A DNA stretch of 64,000 nucleotides, from NCBI RefSeq assembly GCF_003287975.1, contig NZ_QMKQ01000014.1:45664-109663 (forward strand). Reading direction: 5' to 3'. The position numbers and the translations under genes are program-made. How positions within the stretch are numbered: position 1 is the first letter of the stretch; every line of letters begins with the position of its first letter. The stretch is from Arthrobacter sp. AQ5-05 (lineage in GTDB: Bacteria > Actinomycetota > Actinomycetes > Actinomycetales > Micrococcaceae). The notes under the pieces were generated by a model that worked only from the letters and a program-made list of their open reading frames with translations, did not search any database and was not told the DNA's origin. Positions 24,830 to 32,090 of this stretch are shown piece after piece.

Positions 24830-25052
24830 GATTGCTGACCTTGGATTTGCCGCCCGACAGGGTCTGCGCCGGGCCGCCGGGGGAACCGGCCAAGCGGGTC
24901 GGTTTGCTGGCGGACGGAACGTTCACCGTCACGTGCAGGTGGTCGTGCTCGCCGTTGGATTCCGTCGACTCGGCATCGAGCGCCGAGCGGGCCTGTTCCG
25001 TGGCCCGGTGGCCTGTGCCCGGCATCGCCTGGTCGAAGAACCGGCGACGCTG
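24830..25052 (-). pseudogene. tnpA: Remnant of tnpA, HUH (Y1) transposase
   Basis: One minus-strand frame keeps RRRFFDQAM, then ESNGEHDHLHVTVNVP (24933-24947 encodes HDHLH) and a diverged TRLAGSPGGPAQTL, which align by eye with the VFT-x-EFNGEHDHVHLLVNYPP and SLKGVSSRRL segments of IS200/IS605 TnpA. The HUH metal-binding motif survives, but the N-terminal strand and the catalytic Tyr region are not recognisable and no start codon is suitably placed. Confidence 0.55.
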
Positions 25053-26024
25053 CGGGGGCGAGCCACGGGCAACGCGAGGGTGCTGCGCAGGGTCCGCGCC
25101 CGAAGTGCGGAGGCTCTCCACAGTCCGCAGAGCGGTCCGTGCCGGCCGGCACCCGGGGAAAACGGGGGCATGGACTCCGGCAGGAGAAATTACCGTTTCC
25201 GGGTGTATCCCACACCCGAACAGGCCGCTGTCCTGGAACGCCAGGGCCATGCCGCACGTGCCCTGTGGAACCTTATCCACGGAGCATGGCAGGCCAACGG
25301 CTTCCGGGTCGGGCTTGACTGGTGCACCCCGGAAATCAAGAACAACAGCAAGGACGAAGGCTACGGTTGGTTCGCCGACCTCCCCGCCCACCTTCAAAAA
25401 GCGCCACGCGAAAATGGGCATCGACATCCCCCAAGCCAGCCATTTCAAGCCCACCAGGGTCAACAACAAGTACATCACCGTCAACGTTCCCTTGGCCGGG
25501 AAGCTCAAGGTCCGCCTGCACCGCAAGGTGGATTCCACGGCCGTTACCGGGGCCCGCCTGGTCCGTGACGGGCTCGGCTGGCACCTCACCTTCCGCGCCA
25601 GGACCGGGCCGATCGCCAGGCCCGCCGCCCACAAGCGAGCAGCCATTGGCATCGACCGCGGCATCACCGTTCCCCTGGCACTGTCCGACGGCACCAACTT
25701 CGAGCACCCCGACGTCCTCACCGGCACCGAAGCCAAGTCCCTGCTGCGCCTGGAGCGCCAGCTGGCCCGGCAGGAGGCCCGCCGGCGCACCTCCAACGCC
25801 CGGACCAGCAACCGGCAACGCCGCACCCAGGCCTGGATCCCCTCCATCAAGAACCGCCGGGCCCGCCGCCGCAAGGACTTCCTGGACAAGACCTCGCGCA
25901 AGATCGCCACCGACCACACCCTGATCGTCCTGGAAGAACTGGACATCGCCAACATGACCAAGCTGCCCAAGCCCAAGCCCAAGCCGGATCCCGAGAACCC
26001 CGGGTCGTGGCTGCCCAACAGGGA

Positions 26025-26180
26025 CGCGGCCAAGACCGGCCTGGACACGGCCATCCTCAACGAGGGATCGGGCGACTTCCATCGCATGATCACCTACACG
26101 GCCGCGGCCAAGACCGGCCTGGACACGGCCATCCTCAACGAGGGATCGGGCGACTTCCATCGCATGATCACCTACACGGC
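26025..26180 (+). repeat. Perfect 78-bp tandem duplication inside tnpB
   Basis: Two identical 78-bp units (26025-26102 and 26103-26180), with identity continuing 5 nt into the following sequence. The length is a multiple of three, so it inserts 26 residues (AKTGLDTAILNEGSG... unit) without breaking the frame. The lack of any mismatch indicates a recent event. Confidence 0.95.
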
Positions 26181-26458
26181 CGCGGAGCACGGCGGAACGG
26201 TCACCACCGTCAACGCGCGCTACACGAGCCAAACCTGGGCCACGTGCCGGGGCATCGGAAACCGCGAGAGCCAAGCGGACTTCCGGTGCACCAACGACGC
26301 CTGCCACATGTTTGGGATCCGAGTGAACGCCGACACCAACGCGGCACAGGAGATTGAAACCCGGGGCACGGAATTGGCCTCGTCAGGCATGACCGTGGCC
26401 ACCGCCGGACCGGCGCCCACCACCGTGCCGATCCCACCATCGATGGTGCGGGCGGAAG

Positions 26459-26478
26459 CCCACACCATCAAGTGTGGG
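26459..26478 (+). other. Hairpin at the tnpB 3' end
   Basis: CCCACAC-CATCAA-GTGTGGG, a perfect 7-bp stem overlapping the last tnpB codons, immediately followed by the stop TAA. In this group the 3' end of tnpB carries the right-end hairpin and the guide-RNA scaffold. Confidence 0.5.
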
Positions 26479-26554
26479 TAATTCACGAAGTGCCGCTGGT
26501 CGTCTGAACCGGGACCCGCCAACAAGGAAAGCTTCAACGAACGCAAACTGAGTA

Positions 26555-26614
26555 TTGGGGACTCTGGTCGCGTTGCCACTGGACATCCAGCGGCAACGCG
26601 ACAAGAGTCCCCAT
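26555..26614. repeat. Large interrupted palindrome
   Basis: Arms GGGGACTCT-GG-TCGCGTTGCC (26557-26576) and GGCAACGCGA-CA-AGAGTCCCC (26592-26612) pair fully except for a 2x2 mismatch, and the centre CTGG-ACAT-CCAG adds four more pairs. It lies in a 280-bp gap between the IS remnant and the next gene and could be a terminator or a small palindromic repeat. Confidence 0.8.
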
Positions 26615-26763
26615 TCAACAGATCTGGAGGCGGACACCCGCCCCCGAGCGCTCTGGTATTTGGGGAGAAGCAGCCGATGGAACATGGCCTGCGGGTCCGG
26701 GCAGGGACAATCTTTGGTCCTTGCAACTTAGCGCGGGGTCTCGCCGGGCCGTAGGCTAGAGAT

Positions 26764-27729
26764 ATGGAAATTCTGCTTTGGGTCCTCGTTCCGCTGCTCA
26801 TTCTCGGACTTGCGTGGATGGGACTGAAGAAGCTGCGTATCAAGAACTCGGCCGAGGTTTCTGCTGCAATCACCCCGGAATCGGCGCAGGCCGCCGCCGC
26901 ACACCTGACCGGAGAAGGACACCGAGCCGTCTACAAGTCCTTGGCCCAGGGCGATTTCATGGCAGCGGTGCAAAATTACAAGGCCATGACCGGGGAAGGC
27001 TACAAGGCCAGCATCATCGCGGTGCGAAGCCTGGAACGTTTCCCGCAGGTCCGCAAGGAACCAGACCTCGGACCCACCATTGCCCAGCAGCTCGAAGCGG
27101 AACGCGATGCGGCCAAGGCCGCGGAGCCCCAGGTCCCGCAGGTGCAGGAGCCCGGCGCGGCGGCCAGCATCCCGAGCGAGCCCGTCCCGCCCAATGACTC
27201 CGCTCCGGCTTCCGCGAATGAGCAGAACCTCGAGGACGCCTGGGTGGTGCCCAGCGAATGGGCGGAGGAATTCGGAAGCGAAGCGGAACGGACCTCGACG
27301 CAATTCAAGGTCTCGTACCTGGTGGACGGGGAATCCCGGGAATTCGCCAGCGAGGACCTGCCTCCGGCAGAGTACGACCAGTTCCTGTCGCTGGTTCGGG
27401 ACGATGATCTGCCCGGGGCCGCGGGACTCATTGCCAAGCACTCGGGCCTGGAACAGGCCGAGATCCTGAAGATGCTTGCGGCTTCCCCGTTGGGTGGAGG
27501 CCAGGCCTCAACCGCAAACATTGCCGACTTCAGCTTCGAGGGGCAGGGACCGGACGGAGCGGTGAAATTCAGTATCAACGACTTGGTGGAACCCGAACGC
27601 TCGGAACTGCTGGACCACTTGCGTCTGGGTGAGCTGGACGAGGCCACCACCATCGTCGTCCGCCACACGGGCCTGCCTGATGAGATGGTGCGAACCCTGC
27701 TCAACGCTTTCGGGGACGGCGACAAGTAG
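26764..27729 (+). CDS. Membrane-anchored protein with three L7/L12-like helical repeats
   Basis: 321 residues. One N-terminal membrane segment (ILLWVLVPLLILGLAWMGL) is followed by a cytoplasmic part. Residues 54-92, 203-239 and 280-316 are related units (GDFMAAVQNYKAMTGEGYKA; DDLPGAAGLIAKHSGLEQAE; GELDEATTIVVRHTGLPDEM), each a two-helix pattern resembling the C-terminal domain of ribosomal protein L7/L12. A Pro/Glu/Ala-rich linker (115-155) separates the first from the others. A TAGGCT hexamer ends 6 nt before the ATG. Function not recognised; the layout suggests a membrane-bound protein-interaction scaffold. Confidence 0.75.
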   Translation: MEILLWVLVPLLILGLAWMGLKKLRIKNSAEVSAAITPESAQAAAAHLTGEGHRAVYKSLAQGDFMAAVQNYKAMTGEGYKASIIAVRSLERFPQVRKEPDLGPTIAQQLEAERDAAKAAEPQVPQVQEPGAAASIPSEPVPPNDSAPASANEQNLEDAWVVPSEWAEEFGSEAERTSTQFKVSYLVDGESREFASEDLPPAEYDQFLSLVRDDDLPGAAGLIAKHSGLEQAEILKMLAASPLGGGQASTANIADFSFEGQGPDGAVKFSINDLVEPERSELLDHLRLGELDEATTIVVRHTGLPDEMVRTLLNAFGDGDK

Positions 27730-27861
27730 TTCCCGCTGCGGGATCCCGGAGGGGACCGCTTGAGGCCGCGTGCGCTTGGCTCCCCGAAGAGGCCAGTTGC
27801 ACGCGGTTTTTGGCTTTGTCGCGGCAAAGACCAGGCGACGGCGGTTCCGGCAGGTTAAACG

Positions 27862-27891
27862 AAAACAGCCCCGACGAATCGAGACTGTTTC
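27862..27891 (-). terminator. Weak terminator after tRNA-Ser(GCT)
   Basis: GAAACAG (minus strand) pairs with CTGTTTTC around an imperfect inner stem, directly downstream of the tRNA. Confidence 0.4.
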
Positions 27892-27893
27892 AG

Positions 27894-27982
27894 CGGACAC
27901 GGGGGGATTTGAACCCCCGGTCGAGTATAACCCCGACACTTCATTAGCAGTGAAGCCCATTCGGCCGCTCTGGCACGTGTCC
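27894..27982 (-). tRNA. tRNA-Ser(GCT)
   Basis: 89-nt class II tRNA on the minus strand. Acceptor GGACACG/CGTGTCC, anticodon loop CTGCTAA (anticodon GCT), long variable arm GTCGGGG-TTATA-CTCGAC and T-loop TTCAAAT. Decodes AGC/AGU. Confidence 0.95.
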
Positions 27983-28120
27983 ATATTGCTGTTTCCAGCT
28001 CCCCTAGACTACCCAAAGCTGGCGCGCCGCACAAAACGAGACCGAAAGGGCCGCAACAACCGCGCGGGAACGACCAACTGCCGCCGCCAACCGGAGGCCT
28101 GGCAAGCTAACGTTGGCCAC

Positions 28121-28537
28121 ATGGCAAGTGCTTTCAAACTGGTGACCGTGGCGGACCTCGACTACAGCTCGCCCGACAAAAGCCGTGTTTCGGTGGCTGC
28201 CCGGCTGGGGCTGCTGCTGGACGACGGCGGCAGCGTCCTGCTGCTCGACAATCGCGGGTGGTCGAGCAGCCAGCACTGGGCGGATGCATCGGTTGACGAC
28301 ATCGAAAAGCGGGCATTCGATGTCATGGGACCCGATGCCCCGACGGAGGACCAGGACGAAGAAGACATGGCCACGGAGTATTGGGAATTCCTGAGTGAAA
28401 TCCTGGAACAACAAGATCTCGACATCCGCCCCGCCGAGCTTCGCGAGTTGCCCCACGAAGTCCGGCTGAGCCACCGTCTGCTCAAGCGCCTCGATGCCGC
28501 ATTCGACGACCCGGGCGGCAAGCGCACCGGAAGATGA
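28121..28537 (+). CDS. Hypothetical protein
   Basis: 138 residues from ATG at 28121, with TAACGT ending exactly 7 nt upstream (leaderless-type start); a longer open frame upstream crosses the tRNA and is rejected. Acidic, no signal peptide or membrane helix. A beta-rich first half (FKLVTVADLDYSSPDKSRVSV, LLLDDGGSVLLLDNRG) is followed by a helical second half (TEYWEFLSEILEQQDLDIRPAELRELP). It converges with the S9 peptidase gene, one base apart. Function not recognised. Confidence 0.7.
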   Translation: MASAFKLVTVADLDYSSPDKSRVSVAARLGLLLDDGGSVLLLDNRGWSSSQHWADASVDDIEKRAFDVMGPDAPTEDQDEEDMATEYWEFLSEILEQQDLDIRPAELRELPHEVRLSHRLLKRLDAAFDDPGGKRTGR

Positions 28538-28538
28538 A

Positions 28539-30743
28539 TTAGTCGGCGACGTGCCGCCAGAGGAATTCGTAGCTGGTTGCCAGCATGGTCGCCGTCGCGC
28601 CGTTGTCGCTGGCCCCGGCATGTCCGCCGTCGAGGGACTCGTGGTAACGGACATTGCCGACACCCATGTCCATCATCTTCGCCGCCATCTTCCGGGCCTG
28701 CACCGGGCCGACACGGTCGTCGCTGGTAGCGCTCCAAATCAGCGAGGCCGGGTAGGTGGCACCCTCCGGGAGCGCATCGTCGAGCCGGTGGTACGGGGAG
28801 AATGTGCGAACAAACTCCCAGTCAGCTGGCACATCCGGGTCACCGTACTCGGCAATCCATGAATGCCCGGCGGCCAGCCGCGTGTACCTGCGCATGTCCA
28901 ACAGGGGGACACCGCAGGAGATGGCCCCGAAAAGCTCGGGGTAGCCGGTGATCATGTTGCCCATCAGCAGCCCGCCGTTGGAACGTCCCGTCGCGGCCAG
29001 GTGTTCGTGCGAGGTGACCCCGCGGTTGATGAGATCGCGGGCAATAGCCGCGAAGTCCTCATAGGCGCGGTGCCTGTTTTCGCGCAGCGCCGCCCGGTGC
29101 CAGCGCGGCCCGTACTCGCCGCCGCCGCGGATGTTGGCCACCACGTAGCTGCCGCGCCGGCCCTGTTCCGTGCGGCGAACCAGCCAGCCGGGACCCAGCG
29201 CACCGAGGTAGCTCGGGGTCAGGCTGGCCTGGAACCCGCCATAGCCGTTCATCAGCACCGGGTTCTTCCCATCCAGCGGAAGCTCGCGCGGGGACACCTG
29301 GAAATAGGGGACGCGGGTTCCGTCATCGGAAACGGCAAAGTGCTGGGAGACCTCGAAATCGCCGGCGTCGAAACGAGCCGGTGCGCTTTTCACCGGCAGC
29401 GGGCTTGCGGCGTTGGCCGCGTCCGCACCGATGGTCCCGCGTGCCAGGGTGGTGGGCGTGAGGAAACCGGTGAGGGTCAGCCAGAAGTCCTCGCCGCATT
29501 CGGGATCCTCGTCGTCGACGGCCGAGATGCCAAAGCTGTGCAACGGGGAACCGATGTCAAGGGCACGAAGCTCGAAGTCCCGGGCGGGATCGCAGATGAG
29601 TATCTGGGACGAGACGTCTTGCAGGACGTTGAGCAGGATGTGGCTGGCGGTGAAGTCAATGGATTGCAGGGAGGTGGAGTCCGTGGGGACGAAAATCTCG
29701 CGCAGGGTACCGGTGCCGGCCATGAACGCCTCGAGTTCTGCCAGCACCAGTGAGCCGGGAATATGGGTGACACCTTCGCGGGTCCACGGGGTTTGCGGGG
29801 AGAAGATCACCCAGCCACGGTGCAGCGAGACCCCGACGTCGGTGGGGACGTCAAGGTGCACCCATTGACCGCCGCTGCGCACGTAGGTCTTGGAGTTGTA
29901 GAAATCGATGACGTCGTGGGCCACGTCGCGTTCGAAACCAGGGGTCGAATCATGGGCAACGTAGGCCAGGACGTGAGACTGGTCGATGGCGAAGATTTCC
30001 TTGGCCTCGGCCAGCTCCTGGTCGCGCGAGAGGCGTCGCACCGTGCGGGCATACGAGGACAGCGTGAGCGAGCCTTCCCCGACATCGGTGGCGACAAACA
30101 AGGTGTCCGCATCCGCCCAGGAGACGTTGGTCTTGGCAACCGGCAGGTCAAAGCCTCCGGGCACAAAGGCCAGGGTAGGCAGATCGAATTCCCGCACGCG
30201 AACCTGGTCACCGCCATCGGGGGAGAGCTTGACCAGCGCCCGGGTGTATTCCTTGCCAGCTGCCGGGCGAAGCAGCTGTGCCCCGGAGTAGACCCAGTCG
30301 ATTCCCTCGGCTGCTGCCAGGGCATCCACATCCAACAGGATCTCCCACTCCGGATGCTGTTGCTGGTACGACTCCCAGCTGGTGCGCCGCCACAATCCCA
30401 TGGGGTGCTGCGAATCGCGCCAGAAGTTGTAGTAGTGCTCCCCGCGCTTGGTGACCATCGGGATCCTGTCGGCGGCGTCCAGCACCGTGAGGATGGCATC
30501 CTTGGTGGCGGCGAAATCCGCGTCGAAGAGTTCCGCCTCGGTGCGGTCGTTCTGGCCCACCACCCAGTCCATGGCTCGGTCCGAATCCAATTCCTCGAGC
30601 CACAGGAAAGGATCCTCGGGCGTGTTTTCGGTGGCTTGGACGGTGTCGTTCTGCACGAGGGCATCCGAGGCCGGGGCTTCGGAACTACCTGTCGTTTCGG
30701 CGAGGCTTGTGGATGCGGGGGTTTCAAGGTGAGGGGTGCTCAT
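28539..30743 (-). CDS. S9-family serine peptidase (prolyl oligopeptidase type)
   Basis: 734 residues, the usual length for prolyl oligopeptidases. Residues 45-430 form the beta-propeller part (EDPFLWLEELDSDRAMDWV is the conserved start), and the C-terminal 300 residues are the peptidase. Catalytic Ser in ATGRSNGGLLMGNM (about 582), Asp in SDDRVGPVQARKMA and His in LDGGHAGASDN. NIRGGGEYGPRWH is another S9 signature. Cytoplasmic; the enzyme cuts short peptides, often after Pro. The first 40 residues are a Ser/Thr/Ala-rich tail. TAGACT ends 6 nt before the ATG. Confidence 0.9.
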   Translation of the reverse strand: MSTPHLETPASTSLAETTGSSEAPASDALVQNDTVQATENTPEDPFLWLEELDSDRAMDWVVGQNDRTEAELFDADFAATKDAILTVLDAADRIPMVTKRGEHYYNFWRDSQHPMGLWRRTSWESYQQQHPEWEILLDVDALAAAEGIDWVYSGAQLLRPAAGKEYTRALVKLSPDGGDQVRVREFDLPTLAFVPGGFDLPVAKTNVSWADADTLFVATDVGEGSLTLSSYARTVRRLSRDQELAEAKEIFAIDQSHVLAYVAHDSTPGFERDVAHDVIDFYNSKTYVRSGGQWVHLDVPTDVGVSLHRGWVIFSPQTPWTREGVTHIPGSLVLAELEAFMAGTGTLREIFVPTDSTSLQSIDFTASHILLNVLQDVSSQILICDPARDFELRALDIGSPLHSFGISAVDDEDPECGEDFWLTLTGFLTPTTLARGTIGADAANAASPLPVKSAPARFDAGDFEVSQHFAVSDDGTRVPYFQVSPRELPLDGKNPVLMNGYGGFQASLTPSYLGALGPGWLVRRTEQGRRGSYVVANIRGGGEYGPRWHRAALRENRHRAYEDFAAIARDLINRGVTSHEHLAATGRSNGGLLMGNMITGYPELFGAISCGVPLLDMRRYTRLAAGHSWIAEYGDPDVPADWEFVRTFSPYHRLDDALPEGATYPASLIWSATSDDRVGPVQARKMAAKMMDMGVGNVRYHESLDGGHAGASDNGATATMLATSYEFLWRHVAD

Positions 30744-30888
30744 ATGGACAGTCTAGGGAAGCCCACTGTTTGCACACTCGGGATTCGTAATCGATTCGTT
30801 ATGTGACTCTTGGTGGGATGCCCCTTTTTATCGGTGACCGTGGGTAGGTTGAGCAGAAGGTCTCAGTTTCGTCGAATAGGGGAAAACG

Positions 30889-31986
30889 ATGCAGTTCGGA
30901 GAACGGCTAGCAGCGCTGGCGGCAAAGATTCAGCAGCAGCGCAACATCATCGAAACCGAGGAAGCGACGAAGAACGCATTCATCATGCCGTTCATTTCGA
31001 CGATCCTCGGGTATGACGTGTTCAATCCGCTGGAAGTTATCCCCGAGTACACCGCCGACATCGGGATCAAAAAGGGCGAAAAGATTGATTACGCCATCAT
31101 GCTCGGTGGCGAGGTGCAGATCCTGATTGAGTGCAAGCGTTCGGCCGGTGGTCTGAAGTATGAACATGCATCGCAGCTCTACCGGTACTTCGCCGCCACC
31201 ACCGCAAGAATCGCGATCCTGACCAATGGGGAGGTCTACCAGTTCTATACCGACCTCGATGCCCCGAACAAGATGGATGCGAAGCCGTTCCTGATTCTCG
31301 ACATGAACGACATCGACGAATCACTGATCCCGGAGCTGCGCAAGCTGTCCCGTGATGCGTTCGACCTTGAATCCATTGTCAGCGCCGCCGAGGAACTCCG
31401 CTACGTCGGGGAGATCAAGCGCGCCATCGCCGCCAATTTCCTGGAACCAACGGCGGAGTGGGTCAAGTTCCTGTCGGCTGGCGTCTACGAGGGACAATTT
31501 ACGCAGCGCGTGCGCGAGCAATTCACCGTCCTCGTAGCCAAGGCCACGAAGCAGTACCTTGCGGATCAGGTGAACGATCGCCTCAAGGCGGCGCTCGGGG
31601 AACCGAACATTCCCATGATGTCGAGTGCGGAAGCTGCCGCCAGCGTAACCAGCGAACCCGTGGTCGAAGCCGACCTTGAGCCGGACGACGGCGTTGAAAC
31701 GACGCTGGAAGAACTAGAAGGCTTCCACATTGTTCGTGCCATCGTTTGCAAGAACGTCAAGGTCAACCGCATTGCGCATCGAGATGCGAAGTCCTACTTT
31801 GCGGTGCTGCTCGATGACAACAACCGCAAACCAATAGCCAGGCTGCATTTCAACAGGGCGCAGAAATACCTGGGGCTGTTTGGGGAAGACAAGACAGAAA
31901 CGCGCATCCCCATTGAAAGCCTCGACGAAATCTACCTGCATTCCGATGCCCTGCGCGCCACGGTGGAAAGCTATGAAGCTGCGTAG
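30889..31986 (+). CDS. Orphan HsdR_N-type PD-(D/E)XK nuclease-domain protein
   Basis: 365 residues. Residues 15-170 match the N-terminal nuclease domain of type I restriction R subunits: NAFIMPFISTILGYDVFNP, then GEKIDYAIMLGGEVQILIECKR (catalytic Asp, then Glu-x-Lys in IECKR) and ASQLYRYFAATTARIAILTNG. No helicase domain and no HsdM/HsdS genes are nearby. Residues 245-360 are a separate C-terminal domain (YFAVLLDDNNRKPIARLHFN). GGGGAAAAC precedes the ATG. Two 60-nt lines I counted (30961-31020, 31261-31320) are 52-53 percent GC, lower than the surrounding genes, which suggests horizontal acquisition. Possible roles are defence or DNA processing, but neither is shown. Confidence 0.75.
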   Translation: MQFGERLAALAAKIQQQRNIIETEEATKNAFIMPFISTILGYDVFNPLEVIPEYTADIGIKKGEKIDYAIMLGGEVQILIECKRSAGGLKYEHASQLYRYFAATTARIAILTNGEVYQFYTDLDAPNKMDAKPFLILDMNDIDESLIPELRKLSRDAFDLESIVSAAEELRYVGEIKRAIAANFLEPTAEWVKFLSAGVYEGQFTQRVREQFTVLVAKATKQYLADQVNDRLKAALGEPNIPMMSSAEAAASVTSEPVVEADLEPDDGVETTLEELEGFHIVRAIVCKNVKVNRIAHRDAKSYFAVLLDDNNRKPIARLHFNRAQKYLGLFGEDKTETRIPIESLDEIYLHSDALRATVESYEAA

Positions 31987-32090
31987 CAGCAAGGGCTGGA
32001 TGACTTGAACCACCGGTTCGCTTGGGCACAACCTTCAATTCCCGTGTCCAAGCGGACCGATACGGCATGACGGCAGACTAGGCTGAAAGC

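Larger units (their letters stand above)
25170..26481 (+). pseudogene. tnpB: Degenerate tnpB (RuvC-like RNA-guided nuclease family)
   Basis: The N-terminus begins at ATG 25170 (YRFRVYPTPEQAAVLERQ) and reads to about 25390 (GYGWFADLPAH). An internal deletion then shifts the frame, which resumes at TFKKRHAKMGIDIPQASHF and runs to 26481. RuvC-like landmarks remain: IGIDRGITVPLA (first Asp), VLEELDIANM (Glu) and NADTNAAQEI (last Asp). The zinc-finger region is damaged: the first CxxC reads CRGIG and the second FRCTNDAC. A 26-residue segment is duplicated in tandem. The C-terminus HTIKCG is typical of the family. Not expected to be active. Confidence 0.8.
24763..26500 (+). mobile_element. Degenerate IS605-type element (IS200/IS605 group)
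   Basis: Divergent remnants of tnpA (HUH transposase, minus strand) and tnpB (plus strand), with a hairpin near each end (24779-24794 and 26459-26478). Both genes are broken, so the element is no longer autonomous. Exact ends cannot be fixed because this group makes no target duplications. The left end sits directly after the damaged DUF4242 gene. Confidence 0.65.

Noticed and set aside
24832..25390. N-terminal 185 residues of the long frame that ends as TnpB
   Set aside because: It is not TnpB-like. The true N-terminus is in another frame from 25170, and the joined frame results from the deletion.
26555..26614. Palindrome considered as a second IS end or a replication origin
   Set aside because: No transposase, target duplication or DnaA boxes are associated with it. 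Kept only as an unexplained repeat.
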